From NCBI GenBank assembly GCA_007134215.1, contig SLLG01000058.1, positions 1-53,629 of the forward strand: 53,629 nucleotides of DNA, given 5' to 3'. Source of the stretch: Opitutales bacterium. Its GTDB lineage: Bacteria > Verrucomicrobiota > Verrucomicrobiia > Opitutales > Oceanipulchritudinaceae. The translations under genes were made by a program, and so were the position numbers. Below the pieces are notes generated by a model. The model worked only from the letters and a program-made list of their open reading frames with translations. It did no database searches and had not been told where the DNA came from. Shown piece by piece: positions 17,396 through 26,861 of this stretch. Each line of letters opens with the position of its first letter. Position 1 is the stretch's first letter.

Positions 17396-18685
17396 ATGTC
17401 GACGGTTCGGGAGGGCGTTAGCGGGATTGACAACGGTGCCGTGCGCGGCGTTAAGGGTGTAATGGATTGGGGTCCGGTATTGGCGCATCCGACGATGTTC
17501 GAGGGGAGTCTGATCCTCGCGGCGATCCTTGTCTTGTGGGCGTTCTGGGTATTTGTCGGGCCGCGCCTGTTCCGTCAGCGCGGGCGGGAAGACTGGCGGC
17601 GCTCGGTGACTTTCTTCGGGGTACTGGCTTTTGTTCTCGGCGCGGTCGCCGGCGTCGGATTCGCGATGGGGGAAACGCTCTGGCTTGTGGGGCGGTTCGC
17701 GTTCCTCATCGTTCTGTGGATGGTCGTGGCGCGCGTCGCCGCGCTTGTGCCGGAGCGCTACTGGGAACGGGCGCTGGCGCTGGCCCTCTACCTCGGCACG
17801 GCGCTCCTCCTTCTGCCGGAACTGCGCGAACTCCTCGACTTTTTATCGGGAATCCAGTTTCATTTCGGCGAGACGAGTTTTTCGGTAGCGGGGGTCGTCA
17901 AGGGCGTGGTCATCCTCTCCTTCGCGCTCTATGTCGGCATGGGGCTTGCGCGCTTCATCGAGGACAAGCTCGAGGGTTTGAGCGGTCTCAGTCCGTCGCT
18001 GCGCGTGCTCCTCGGCAAGATCGCGCGGATTGTGCTCATCATTGTCGCCGTCCTTGCCGGTTTCGAAGTGATCGGGGTCGATCTCACGCTCCTGAAATTT
18101 CTCGGCGGTGGTCTCGGTCTCGGTCTCGGCTTCGGCTTGCAAAAGGTGGTCTCGAACCTTGTCTGCGGGTTCATCCTCCTCGCCGACCGCTCGATCAAGC
18201 CGGGCGACGTTATCGAGGTGGAGGACAGTTACGGCTGGATCAATAACCTGCGCGCCCGGCATGTCTCCGTTCTCACCCGCGACGGCAAGGAGCACCTCAT
18301 CCCGAACGAGGACCTGATCACCCAGCGGGTCGTCAACTGGTCGTATTCCGATGAGAAAGTGCGGTTGAAGATCCCCGTGGGCGTCTCCTACAAATCGGAG
18401 GTCCATCAGGTGCGTGAGCTGCTCCTGCGCGCCGCCGCCGAGGAGAAGCGCATTCTCAAGGACCCCGCGCCGAACTGCCTGCTCCTTGCCTTTAGCGACA
18501 GTTCGGTCGACTTTGAGCTGCGCATCTGGGTCGCCGACGCCTACAACGGCATCACCAACGTGCGCAGCGCCGTGCTCTTCCGCATCTGGGATCTTTTCAA
18601 GGAGCACGGCGTGGAGATCCCGTTTCCGCAGCGCGACGTGCATCTATTCCGCGCGGACGCGATGAAGGGGGTGGACGGGGATTGA
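17396..18685 (+). CDS. MscS-family mechanosensitive ion channel
   Basis: This inner-membrane channel releases solutes on hypo-osmotic shock. About six hydrophobic segments can be seen. They include ILAAILVLWAFWVFVG near the start and the pore helix FLGGGLGLGLGFGLQKVVSN, followed by the MscS beta-domain signature LADRSIKPGDVIEVED. A soluble C-terminal alpha/beta domain follows, with IPNEDLITQRVVNWSY and VEIPFPQRDVH at the end. At 429 residues it is larger than E. coli MscS because of extra N-terminal helices. ATG 17396 and ATG 17462 (preceded by AAGGGTGT) are both possible starts. The hydrophobic part begins after both. The adjacent divergent regulator may control it. Confidence 0.92.
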   Translation: MSTVREGVSGIDNGAVRGVKGVMDWGPVLAHPTMFEGSLILAAILVLWAFWVFVGPRLFRQRGREDWRRSVTFFGVLAFVLGAVAGVGFAMGETLWLVGRFAFLIVLWMVVARVAALVPERYWERALALALYLGTALLLLPELRELLDFLSGIQFHFGETSFSVAGVVKGVVILSFALYVGMGLARFIEDKLEGLSGLSPSLRVLLGKIARIVLIIVAVLAGFEVIGVDLTLLKFLGGGLGLGLGFGLQKVVSNLVCGFILLADRSIKPGDVIEVEDSYGWINNLRARHVSVLTRDGKEHLIPNEDLITQRVVNWSYSDEKVRLKIPVGVSYKSEVHQVRELLLRAAAEEKRILKDPAPNCLLLAFSDSSVDFELRIWVADAYNGITNVRSAVLFRIWDLFKEHGVEIPFPQRDVHLFRADAMKGVDGD

Positions 18686-18856
18686 TGCCCCTTCCTCTTC
18701 CACTCGTTCTCCCTTCCGCCTGCCGGCATATATACCGCCTGCCTGTGCGGCGCGGACACGGACGTTCGCGGGATGCGCTTGCGCCGGGGCCGTTATGCTG
18801 ATTGTGTAGTGCTTTCGGTTGGCTTTCCGGTCTTGTGGACGCCGCCGTCAATCCGC

Positions 18857-19969
18857 ATGCTTCACCGCAAGATCAACTGGACGACCCTCGTGTTCGTTGC
18901 TTCCTACCACCTTCTTCTCGTTGGTCTGGCTCCGTTTGTTTTCGGGGCGCTCACGTGGACCGCGTGGTTGGGGTTTGGATTCACTTTTGTGGCGGGCGGG
19001 CTCGCTATTACGGCAGGATACCACCGCCTCTACGCGCACAGGGCGTATGACGCCCGGCCCGTATTCGAATGGGCGGTGCTGCTTGCCTCCACGCTGGCCT
19101 TCCAGTGGTCGGCTCTGGTCTGGTCGCACGACCACCGCCTGCACCACAACCACGTCGATACGGACAAGGATCCGTATTCCGTAAAGAAGGGATTCTGGCA
19201 CGCGCACATGTTGTGGCTTTTCACCTACCGGCGTGAGTTCGACACGGCGCTTGTCGCCGATCTCCTGCGCAATCCCCGCGTGGTTTTTCAGGACAGGTAT
19301 TACCTTGCGCTGGCTGTCGGGGTGAATGCCGTCGTGCTGGGGCTGGCCTGTCTCTTCATGCACCCGCTCGCCGCGCTCTGGGCGGTGGTGTTGCTGCGGA
19401 TCTTCGCTGTCCACCACTGCACGTGGTTCATCAATTCGCTCGCCCATGTATGGGGGTCGCGCACCTACGCGCGGGAGTTGAGCGCCGTCGACAACGCGGT
19501 GCTCGCGTTTCTCACCTTCGGCGAAGGCTACCACAACTACCACCATGCCTTTGCCGCCGACTACCGCAACGGTGTGCGGTGGTACCACTTTGATCCGACC
19601 AAATGGCTTGTCCGCACCGCGTCGTTCATCGGGCTTACCTCGCGCCTGCGCGTCATTCAGGATGTGCGTGTGCAGAAGGTGCTCGTCTCCAAGGACAAAG
19701 ACCTCCTGCTAAACCGCCTCGCCGCCGAGGTTGACGAGCTTTCCGTGGACCTCAGCCGGAAATTGGAGCACCTTGCCGACGTGTTCGACGCAAACGTTGC
19801 GGCGCTTTCCGGCGCTCTCGCCGAGTTCCGCGATGCCTCGAAGGAAAAGCGCGCTCTGCTGCGCATTGAAATCCGCCGCCTGCGGCGGGAGATCCGCGCC
19901 AACTGGAAAGCATGGGTGGCGCTCACGCGGTGGACCGCCCGCCGTTACGCTCCCGCCCACTGCCATTGA
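18857..19969 (+). CDS. Membrane fatty acid (acyl-CoA type) desaturase with C-terminal coiled coil
   Basis: It inserts a cis double bond in saturated acyl chains using a di-iron centre and O2 at the membrane. The three His boxes are present: HRLYAH near residues 56-61, HDHRLHHNH near 92-100 and GEGYHNYHH near 219-227. Two pairs of hydrophobic segments surround them, as in delta-9 desaturases. At 370 residues the protein has an extra, highly charged C-terminal region of about 80 residues with a helical coiled-coil pattern (LSRKLEHLADVFDANVAALS and on), not usual for the family. ATG 18857 was chosen because the family begins just before TTLVFVASYHLLL. With fabA/fabB further on, the window carries both aerobic and anaerobic routes to unsaturated lipids. 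Confidence 0.92.
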   Translation: MLHRKINWTTLVFVASYHLLLVGLAPFVFGALTWTAWLGFGFTFVAGGLAITAGYHRLYAHRAYDARPVFEWAVLLASTLAFQWSALVWSHDHRLHHNHVDTDKDPYSVKKGFWHAHMLWLFTYRREFDTALVADLLRNPRVVFQDRYYLALAVGVNAVVLGLACLFMHPLAALWAVVLLRIFAVHHCTWFINSLAHVWGSRTYARELSAVDNAVLAFLTFGEGYHNYHHAFAADYRNGVRWYHFDPTKWLVRTASFIGLTSRLRVIQDVRVQKVLVSKDKDLLLNRLAAEVDELSVDLSRKLEHLADVFDANVAALSGALAEFRDASKEKRALLRIEIRRLRREIRANWKAWVALTRWTARRYAPAHCH

Positions 19970-20125
19970 CCCGCCGCCGCGCCCTGCCGGGGATCCCATT
20001 GCCGGCACATTTGGGTTTGCGGTCGCGCCGGTCGGGCCGGATGTTGGAGGCTTTGTCAGGCTCCTGGGCGGGGCGATCCGTGGTCCGCAGCGGGCCGGGG
20101 CCGCGTCCGGAGCCGCGCCAGAACC

Positions 20126-21346
20126 ATGAAAACCGAGACATTGACCGATCCCGCGACCTTGCCCGACGCGTCCGGACACTTTGGCCCCTACGGCGGCCGA
20201 TATGTGCCGGAGACGCTCATGACGACCCTGCTTGACCTCGAAGCGGCCTACCGCGAGGCAAAAGAGGATCCGCAGTACCAGCGCGAGGTGGACTGGTTTC
20301 TGCGGCACTACGCGGGCCGGCCGACGGAGCTGTATTTCGCCGAGCAACTCACGGAGCGCCTCGGCGGTGCGAAAATTTACCTCAAGCGCGAGGACCTGCT
20401 GCACACCGGCGCGCACAAGATCAACAATGTCATTGGGCAAATCCTCCTCGCCAAGCGGCTCGGCAAGAAGAGGATCATCGCTGAGACGGGCGCGGGCCAG
20501 CACGGCGTGGCGACGGCGGCGGCCTGTGCCAAGTTCGGCCTCGAATGCGTCATCTACATGGGCGCGGTCGATATGGAGCGGCAGGCACTCAACGTCTTCC
20601 GCATGCGCTTGTGCGGTGCGGAGGTGCGTGGCGTGGAGTCGGGGCAGAAAACCCTCAAGGACGCCGTCAACGAGGCCATGCGCGACTGGGTGGCCTCGTC
20701 GCGGAATACCCACTACATCCTTGGTTCGGCCCTCGGGGCGCACCCCTTTCCCATGATGGTGCGCGACTTTCACCGCGTCATCGGGCGCGAGACGCGCGAG
20801 CAGATTCTGGAATTGGAAGGTCGGCTGCCCGACGAGATGGCGGCCTGCGTGGGCGGGGGCAGCAACGCCATTGGTTTCTTCCATGAGTTTCTCGGCGAAC
20901 CCTCCGTGCGGCTCGTCGGCGTCGAGGCGGGCGGGCGCGGGATTTCGCGAGGGGAGCACGCCGCGCGCTTTGAAGGGGGCAGGATGGGGGTCTTGCAGGG
21001 TTGCCGCACTTACATTCTGCAGAATGACGACGGCCAGATCGAGCTGACTCATTCCGTCTCCGCCGGACTCGATTATGCGGCCGTCGGGCCGGAGCACGCC
21101 TATTACCGCGACGCCGGGCGTATCGAATACGGTTACGCCTGCGACAGGGATGTTCTCGGCGCCTTCCGCCTCCTCTGCGAAACGGAGGGCATTCTGCCTG
21201 CCCTCGAGTCGACCCACGCCATTGCCTACGCCGCCAGGCGAGTGCCCGAAATGGGGCGTGACCAAATCCTCTGCCTCAACCTCTCCGGGCGCGGCGACAA
21301 AGACGTGAGCCAGGTGGCCAAGATGATGGAGGAAGCCGCGGAATGA
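20126..21346 (+). CDS. trpB: Tryptophan synthase beta chain
   Basis: This PLP enzyme condenses indole with serine to make tryptophan. The 406-residue product has the opening [14 protein letters not shown], the PLP lysine in HTGAHKINN (Lys98), the catalytic Glu in [11 protein letters not shown], the phosphate-cradling GGGSNAIG and the late [11 protein letters not shown]. This is a TrpB1-type protein that would pair with TrpA, but trpA is not in the window. The trp genes are therefore scattered. Its stop overlaps the yicC start by four bases (ATGA). Confidence 0.97.
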   Translation: MKTETLTDPATLPDASGHFGPYGGRYVPETLMTTLLDLEAAYREAKEDPQYQREVDWFLRHYAGRPTELYFAEQLTERLGGAKIYLKREDLLHTGAHKINNVIGQILLAKRLGKKRIIAETGAGQHGVATAAACAKFGLECVIYMGAVDMERQALNVFRMRLCGAEVRGVESGQKTLKDAVNEAMRDWVASSRNTHYILGSALGAHPFPMMVRDFHRVIGRETREQILELEGRLPDEMAACVGGGSNAIGFFHEFLGEPSVRLVGVEAGGRGISRGEHAARFEGGRMGVLQGCRTYILQNDDGQIELTHSVSAGLDYAAVGPEHAYYRDAGRIEYGYACDRDVLGAFRLLCETEGILPALESTHAIAYAARRVPEMGRDQILCLNLSGRGDKDVSQVAKMMEEAAE

Positions 21347-22221
21347 ATTCCATGACCGGATTCGGACGCGGCGAAACGACCGCCGCCGACCTTACGCTCG
21401 CCGTTGAGTTGAACGCCGTCAACCGTCGCAACCTCGAGACTTCCTTCTCCCTTCCGCGTGAATGGCAGTCGCTCGAGCGCGATATCGCCGAGATTGTGCG
21501 CGGCGGGGTGGGGCGCGGCAAGGTCCACGCCACCGTGCGGGCCGACCGGGTGTCCGGCGCGGGCGCCTTCTCATGGGACCGCGCCGGGGTGGAGGCCTTT
21601 CTCGACAAAGCCGCCGCGCTCGCGCAGGCGCGCGGCATCGCGTGGCCGCCGGACGGCACCGGTCTGGTGGAGATCATCGCGCTGCACCGCACCGATTCCG
21701 ACCTGCCGTCGGTCGACGACATCCGCGGAGCCCTCGCGCAAGCGACCCGCGCGGCCCTCGCGCAGTTGAACGAAATGCGGGCGCGCGAGGGAGCGCACCT
21801 TGCGGAAGACCTCGGCAACCGGCTCGCCCGCCTGCGTTCGCTCCTCGCCGATATCCGCGCCAACACGGCGGGAACCGTCGGGCGCTACCGCGAACTTCTC
21901 CTGCAAAGGCTCAAAGCGGCCGGGCTCGAACTCGATCTCGACGACGAGCGCGTGCTCAAGGAGATCGCTCTCTTTGCCGACCGTAGCGACACAACCGAGG
22001 AAGTCACCCGCCTCGACAGCCACCTCGCGCAGTTCGCCGAGACGCTCAAGGCCGCCGCCGAAAATGCCGTCGGGCGCAAACTGGAGTTCATCCTCCAGGA
22101 GATCAACCGCGAGTTCAATACCATCGGTGCCAAAGCCAACAACGTCGACGTGAGCCGCTTCGTCATCGAAGCGAAAAACGAAATCGAACGCATCCGCGAG
22201 CAGGTGCAGAACATCGAGTGA
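21343..22221 (+). CDS. YicC family endoribonuclease
   Basis: The protein starts [11 protein letters not shown], the near-invariant MTGFGR beginning of the YicC/YloC family. It ends with the conserved [20 protein letters not shown] and a final helix containing [19 protein letters not shown]. At 292 residues it has the normal length. Family members are metal-dependent RNA endonucleases or adaptors in RNA turnover. It is coupled to trpB by the ATGA overlap, with GGAGG inside the trpB end as its ribosome site. The pairing with trpB looks like genome economy rather than a functional link. Confidence 0.94.
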   Translation: MNSMTGFGRGETTAADLTLAVELNAVNRRNLETSFSLPREWQSLERDIAEIVRGGVGRGKVHATVRADRVSGAGAFSWDRAGVEAFLDKAAALAQARGIAWPPDGTGLVEIIALHRTDSDLPSVDDIRGALAQATRAALAQLNEMRAREGAHLAEDLGNRLARLRSLLADIRANTAGTVGRYRELLLQRLKAAGLELDLDDERVLKEIALFADRSDTTEEVTRLDSHLAQFAETLKAAAENAVGRKLEFILQEINREFNTIGAKANNVDVSRFVIEAKNEIERIREQVQNIE

Positions 22222-22253
22222 GCCCGCGCTCCGGCGGGCGCGGCTACGCAGCC

Positions 22254-22309
22254 CGTAGCTATGGCCGTGAGACCGTGGACTGCGGTTGGTATGCCGCCGG
22301 CACCGCTCC
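22254..22309 (+). repeat. Dispersed intergenic repeat, copy in the yicC/HAD gap
   Basis: The segment begins CGTAGCTATGGCCGTGAGAC and continues CGTGGACTGCGGTTGG, then a GCCGCCGGCACCG block. It aligns over about 55 bases with 34765-34819 with only scattered differences, and over 20 bases with the inverted copy at 15830-15849. It fills the gap between two convergent genes. Confidence 0.65.
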
Positions 22310-22924
22310 TTACCGGGGTTCCGCCAAATCGGCGAAAGAAGGGATCCGGATGGAGTCCATGCCGGCGCGGTCGGCGGCTTCAATGCCGAGGTCGGAGTCT
22401 TCGATGACGTAGCACTGCGCGGGGGCGACCCCCATGCGCTTGGCGGCGAGGAGGAAGAGGTCGGGCGCGGGCTTGGCGGTGGAGACGTCGTCGGCGGTGA
22501 CGACAATGTCGAAGAGGTGGTCGGCGTCGATGTGGCGGAGAGTCCAGAGAACGTCGTCGCGCCGTCCGCCCGAGGCGACGGATATCGGCTTGCCCGCTGC
22601 CTTGAGGTCGGCGGCGAAGGCGACGACGGGTTCAATTGGAACGATGTCCCCGCGGTGTTTTTCGAAATACTCGTTCTTTGCGGTGACGACGGCTTCGAGG
22701 TTGATTTTTTCGCCGTATTCGCGGGTCCAGTGTTCGACGGTCTGGGCAAGGGCCATACCCGCGACGGTCATGAAGCCATGCGGGTCGAGGCGGTGGCGGG
22801 CACCGCCTTCTTCAAGTCCGTGGTTCCACGCGCGGAAGTGCAGCGGCATGGAGTCGGCGAGAGTGCCGTCGCAATCGAAGATGTAGCCCGCGTAATCGCG
22901 GGAGGGTCGCTTGAAGTCGAACAT
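22310..22924 (-). CDS. HAD-family hydrolase, beta-phosphoglucomutase/phosphatase type
   Basis: The 204-residue product has the HAD nucleophile motif FDCDGTLADSMPLH near residues 15-28, a helical cap, motif II VASGG, and the late KPAPDLFLLAAKRMGV and IEDSDLGIEAADRAGM. This corresponds to subfamily IA enzymes such as beta-phosphoglucomutase and sugar or phosphoglycolate phosphatases. The substrate cannot be read from the sequence. It starts 17 bases after the prfC stop on the same strand, so it is probably co-transcribed. Upstream in-frame codons extend into prfC and do not resemble the family. Confidence 0.9.
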   Translation of the reverse strand: MFDFKRPSRDYAGYIFDCDGTLADSMPLHFRAWNHGLEEGGARHRLDPHGFMTVAGMALAQTVEHWTREYGEKINLEAVVTAKNEYFEKHRGDIVPIEPVVAFAADLKAAGKPISVASGGRRDDVLWTLRHIDADHLFDIVVTADDVSTAKPAPDLFLLAAKRMGVAPAQCYVIEDSDLGIEAADRAGMDSIRIPSFADLAEPR

Positions 22925-22941
22925 GGCGGAGAGAAAGTGGC

Positions 22942-24579
22942 TCAGACGGAGGAGGCGGCGCGCACGGCGTCGGCGGCGGCAGTGTTGAAACGGTCGCGGC
23001 GGCGTGTGGCGTGGAGTTTGAGGTCCGGGTTCTTGCGCTCGAAGTAGCTGAACTCCCACTCGCCGGGAAAGAGGAGGACGAGGTCGCCCTCGTCATCGCG
23101 CACGAGCGTGGCGCCGCCGAGGTAGATATCGGCGAGGTGGGACTCGTCGAAGGCGGGGTCGAGCCAGCGCGTGACGGTCCACGGGGCGCGCTCGACGCGG
23201 GCGGGGGCGTTGTATTCGTTTTCGAGGCGGTAGGCGACGACGTCGAACTGCAGCGCGCCGACGGCGCCGAGGAGCGGCACCTGCGAGGCCGAGTCGAGGG
23301 GATGGAAACGCTGCACGACGCGCTCCTGCAGGAGCTGGTCGAGTCCCGCGCGGAACCGCTTGTAGTTGCCCGTGTCGGGGTTGTGGAAATAGGCGAAGCA
23401 CTCCGGGGCGAAGGTAGGGATGGCGTCGTAGCGCACTTTCGGATCCTCGGTGAGGGTGTCGCCGATGCCGAAGCCGCTTTGGCCGGTGATGCCGAGGATG
23501 TCGCCCGGCCAGGCCTCGTCGCGGGTGTCGCGCTCGTTGCCGAAGAGCTGGTGTGAGAACGAGAGACGGATTTTTTTGCCGGTCTGCGCGTGGTAGACCT
23601 GCATGTCGCGCGTGAATTTGCCCGAGCAGACGCGCAGGAAAACGAGGCGGTCGCGGTGGCGGGCGTCGAGATTGGCCTGGATCTTGAAGATGAAGGCGGA
23701 GAAAAACGGTGCCTCGGGCGGGACCTCTTGGTCGTCTGCGGCCCGTGGCGCGGGGGGCGGGGCAAGGTCGAGAAAGCCGTTGAGGAGGCGCTCGATGCCG
23801 AAGTTGTTGATGGCGCTGCCGAAGTAGACGGGGGTCTGCTTCCCGGCGAGGATCGCACTCCGGTCGAAATCCGTGCCCGCGCCTTCGAGGAGTTCCAGCT
23901 CGTCGCGCACCTTGTCGAGGAGAGGCGCGGGAAGCTTTCCGGCGAAAGCGGGATCGGCGATGCCGCCGATTTCGACGGAGGCGCGGTGACGCCCGCCGGC
24001 GGTCTTCTCAAACCAGTGCACGCGGCTCTCGAGGCGGTCGAAAACGCCCCGGAAGTCCGCTCCTTCGCCCACCGGCCACGTCACCGCGAAGGGCTCGAGG
24101 CCGAGAGTTTCGTGGATTTCGTCGAGAATGGAGAGGGGTTCACGGCCGGGGCGGTCGCATTTGTTCACGAAGGTGAAGATCGGGACGTTGCGCTGGCGGC
24201 ACACCTGGAAAAGCTTGAGCGTCTGCGGCTCGATCCCCTTGGCGGCGTCGAGCACCATGACGGCGGCGTCCACCGCGGTGAGCACGCGGTAGGTGTCCTC
24301 GGAGAAATCCTGGTGGCCGGGGGTGTCGAGGAGGTTTACGGCATAGCCCCGGTATTCAAACTGCAGAACAGTGGACGAAACGGAGATCCCGCGCTGCTTT
24401 TCCAGCTCCATCCAGTCGGAGGCGGTGGCACGCTGGTTTTTGCGGTCGCGCACGCCGCCCGCGAGGTTCAGCGCCCCGCCGTAGAGGAGGAACTTCTCCG
24501 TCAGCGTGGTCTTGCCCGCGTCGGGGTGCGAAATAATGGCAAAGGTGCGGCGGCGCGCGATTTCTTTATGCGAACTCAT
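22942..24579 (-). CDS. prfC: Peptide chain release factor 3
   Basis: This translational GTPase removes RF1/RF2 from the ribosome after termination. The 545-residue product begins MSSHKEIARRRTFAIISHPD and has the P-loop HPDAGKTTLTEK, the RGIS switch I motif, DTPGHQDFSEDTYR and NKCDRPGREP. Elongation-factor-like domains follow (GDTLTEDPKVRYDAIPTFAP). Length and motifs are those of RF3 rather than EF-G. The open frame continues 50 codons upstream without family similarity, so ATG 24579 was chosen. Confidence 0.96.
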   Translation of the reverse strand: MSSHKEIARRRTFAIISHPDAGKTTLTEKFLLYGGALNLAGGVRDRKNQRATASDWMELEKQRGISVSSTVLQFEYRGYAVNLLDTPGHQDFSEDTYRVLTAVDAAVMVLDAAKGIEPQTLKLFQVCRQRNVPIFTFVNKCDRPGREPLSILDEIHETLGLEPFAVTWPVGEGADFRGVFDRLESRVHWFEKTAGGRHRASVEIGGIADPAFAGKLPAPLLDKVRDELELLEGAGTDFDRSAILAGKQTPVYFGSAINNFGIERLLNGFLDLAPPPAPRAADDQEVPPEAPFFSAFIFKIQANLDARHRDRLVFLRVCSGKFTRDMQVYHAQTGKKIRLSFSHQLFGNERDTRDEAWPGDILGITGQSGFGIGDTLTEDPKVRYDAIPTFAPECFAYFHNPDTGNYKRFRAGLDQLLQERVVQRFHPLDSASQVPLLGAVGALQFDVVAYRLENEYNAPARVERAPWTVTRWLDPAFDESHLADIYLGGATLVRDDEGDLVLLFPGEWEFSYFERKNPDLKLHATRRRDRFNTAAADAVRAASSV

Positions 24580-24898
24580 GGTTGCGGTGCGTCGGTTCCG
24601 GTCCACGGCGCGGCAACGCCTCCGCCTCCGGCCGGATGAAACCCGCATTCGTCCCACGCCCGCGCAACCGTGGCAAGCGGGAACTTCCATACCGCCTGAG
24701 CCGTCAATAATATTTATCTCCGGGAACAAATTCCGTCAAGATTTTTTAACTATGGGATAGAATTTTCGGGACAGGATTTTCGTCAGGATATTTATCTATG
24801 AATAAAAATATCCGCGTTGGCGCGGGCGGTGGAAAAACAGTGGGAGGCGGGTGCATCGTTGATTTGACAGCGGTGTGCGCGCGCCGTTGCATGGCGCG
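24580..24898. other. Intergenic region with AT-rich imperfect direct repeats
   Basis: No gene is seen. The part from about 24,700 to 24,815 is much richer in A/T than its surroundings. It contains an imperfect direct repeat of about 21 bases (24733-24754 and 24780-24800, core CGTCARGAT...CTATG). It also has an inverted pair around CTATGA, GGATATTTAT and ATAAAAATATCC, near 24786-24814. It lies upstream of both prfC and the outer-membrane gene, so it should hold their divergent promoters. Confidence 0.5.
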
Positions 24899-26113
24899 AT
24901 GATCCGTTTACCGCGAATGTTTTGGGGGCGTAGGCGTGCTTCGGTGCCGTCGGCCGTGTTGGCCGCGGTCGTTCTTCTCGGCACGTATTTGCCCATGGCA
25001 CCGGCCGTAGCCGACGAGCCGTCGCGTCCGGTGCGCTTCGAGCGTCCGCCCCCGCCGCCGCGCAAGAACGAGATCGAGATCGGCGTGCGCTACCTTCTTT
25101 CGCCGGACATCGCCGTGCGCGGTCTCGGCGAGATCCCCTTCAATGTGGTGGAGCAACCGGAGACGAATCTCCTTACGGGCGTGGAGCGCCGCTTGCAATA
25201 TGACGACGGTGTCATCCGGCAGGACTATGTGGGCCGCGAGGTGATCGGCGGTGACGGACAGCTGGAGTCGGTTCCGACGACAGACGAGTTCTCGGCGAAC
25301 TTTGGCTTTCAGGATGAAGGACAGATCCGCGACCTTGGGGAGGGCGGAACCGGCGTGGCCTTCAGCCGCTTCGCGTCGAGTCCTTCCGATCCGCAGTTCG
25401 CCCATGATGTCGGCAGCAGCGGTTCGGCGGGTTGGGAGATGCGTTACCGCCGGTTTATCGACACCTCCACGCGGTTCGCGCTGCAGGTCGGTTTCGGGTT
25501 CAACGGATTTGACTCCTCCTTCAACGAATCGATCCAGGCGGATCTGCGCGTGGCGGAGGATATTTTCCGCATCATCGGCAGCCTACCGGATTTTCCCGAT
25601 GAGGGGCAGGCTTACAGCGGCGCCCGCAACCGGGGAGAAGATTCACTCCTCATTCACTGGTCGCCGGAGGAAGGCGAATCCCGCGAGTTTGTCGTTGAAG
25701 ACGATGCGATGGTGCGGTCCTCCGTCGACTTCCGCTCCTCCATTGTCTCGCTGCGCATGGGGCCGACCTACGACATGGACCTTTTCGGGCGGATGAGCCT
25801 CAACTTCGGGGCGGGGATTGCCGCGGGCCTGTATTCGTCGAAGTTCTCGGTCTTTGAAACGATGGAGATCGAGGATGTGCTGTTCATCCCGCAGCGCGAG
25901 CGGGTCATCACGGCGGATAAAGACTTCTTCTACGCAGGCTATGTCGATGCCGGGGCTTCCTACCGCATCAACGAGCGCGTGCGCTTCTTCAGCTCAGTGC
26001 AGTACCAGGGCGCGGGGGGCGACCACACGCACCGCGGGCAGGATGAACGGACCGTGGAGGTCGATCTCGACACGCAGGTCTACGTCAACGCGGGTTTCGG
26101 CATCCGCTTCTGA
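24899..26113 (+). CDS. Predicted outer-membrane beta-barrel protein, function unknown
   Basis: The 404-residue product has an Arg-rich start and a signal peptide with hydrophobic core VLAAVVLLGTYLPM and probable cleavage after PAVADEP. The mature part alternates hydrophobic and polar residues in strand-like stretches (for example RFALQVGFGFNGF, VSLRMGPTYDMDLF, MSLNFGAGIAAGLY, FFYAGYVDAGASYRI). It ends in GFGIRF, with the C-terminal Phe that marks many outer-membrane proteins for BAM insertion. A Pro-rich stretch (PPPPPRK) follows the signal. I do not recognise a specific family. Confidence 0.75.
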   Translation: MIRLPRMFWGRRRASVPSAVLAAVVLLGTYLPMAPAVADEPSRPVRFERPPPPPRKNEIEIGVRYLLSPDIAVRGLGEIPFNVVEQPETNLLTGVERRLQYDDGVIRQDYVGREVIGGDGQLESVPTTDEFSANFGFQDEGQIRDLGEGGTGVAFSRFASSPSDPQFAHDVGSSGSAGWEMRYRRFIDTSTRFALQVGFGFNGFDSSFNESIQADLRVAEDIFRIIGSLPDFPDEGQAYSGARNRGEDSLLIHWSPEEGESREFVVEDDAMVRSSVDFRSSIVSLRMGPTYDMDLFGRMSLNFGAGIAAGLYSSKFSVFETMEIEDVLFIPQRERVITADKDFFYAGYVDAGASYRINERVRFFSSVQYQGAGGDHTHRGQDERTVEVDLDTQVYVNAGFGIRF

Positions 26114-26305
26114 ATCTTTGGTGCCCGCGGTCCTGCGGAAACGTAAGAATATCCTTGTCGGGTGCGGGCGGGTTCCGTTGCCTTGCGCTTCGCATATCAA
26201 CCCTCTCAGCGTGGACGGCAGCCGTTTGACGGTGGCACCGGCGGATTCCTCGTCCGGGGCTCGGCGGATACACGCGGAGGCGGGGCGCGACAACCGTAGA
26301 ATCCA

Positions 26306-26809
26306 ATGATCGAACGAAAATCCAGTTATGAACGGGACGAACTCCTCCTCTGCGGAGAGGGCAGGCTCTTCGAGCCCGGCCATGCACGGCTTCCGTTGCC
26401 GAATATGCTGATGTTCGACCGTATCAGCCACATCGCGGGCGAGGACGGTGCGCACGGCAAGGGGTCGGTCACGGCGGAGCTCGAGGTGCGGCCCGACCTC
26501 TGGTTTTTCCAATGCCATTTCCGCGACGACCCTGTGATGCCTGGCTGTCTTGGGCTCGATGCCTTGTGGCAGCTCGTCGGCTTCTACCTCACGTGGTCCG
26601 GCCACCTCGGCAAGGGCCGCGCCCTCGGCGTCGGGGAAGTAAAGTTTGTCGGGCAGATTCTGCCGGAGAACAAACGGGTCACCTATCAGCTCGACATCAA
26701 ACGCGTTCTCACAGGCCGCCTGAAGATGGCCATTGCAGACGGGCGTGTCCTCGCCGACGACAAGGAGATCTACACGGCATCCGGGCTGCGGGTGGGCCTC
26801 TTCACCTGA
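26306..26809 (+). CDS. fabA: 3-hydroxydecanoyl-ACP dehydratase/isomerase
   Basis: It dehydrates 3-hydroxydecanoyl-ACP and isomerises the product to cis-3-decenoyl-ACP, the entry to anaerobic unsaturated fatty acids. The 167-residue length, the catalytic His71 in [14 protein letters not shown] and Asp85 in CLGLDALWQ match E. coli FabA, as does the [16 protein letters not shown] strand. FabB follows after 52 bases, the classic FabA-FabB pair. The 192-base gap before it holds no other gene. Confidence 0.96.
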   Translation: MIERKSSYERDELLLCGEGRLFEPGHARLPLPNMLMFDRISHIAGEDGAHGKGSVTAELEVRPDLWFFQCHFRDDPVMPGCLGLDALWQLVGFYLTWSGHLGKGRALGVGEVKFVGQILPENKRVTYQLDIKRVLTGRLKMAIADGRVLADDKEIYTASGLRVGLFT

Positions 26810-26861
26810 GCGCCCGGAGCAACCTCTGCAATTTTCCTCTTCATTTTCCTTTCTTTTTCCC

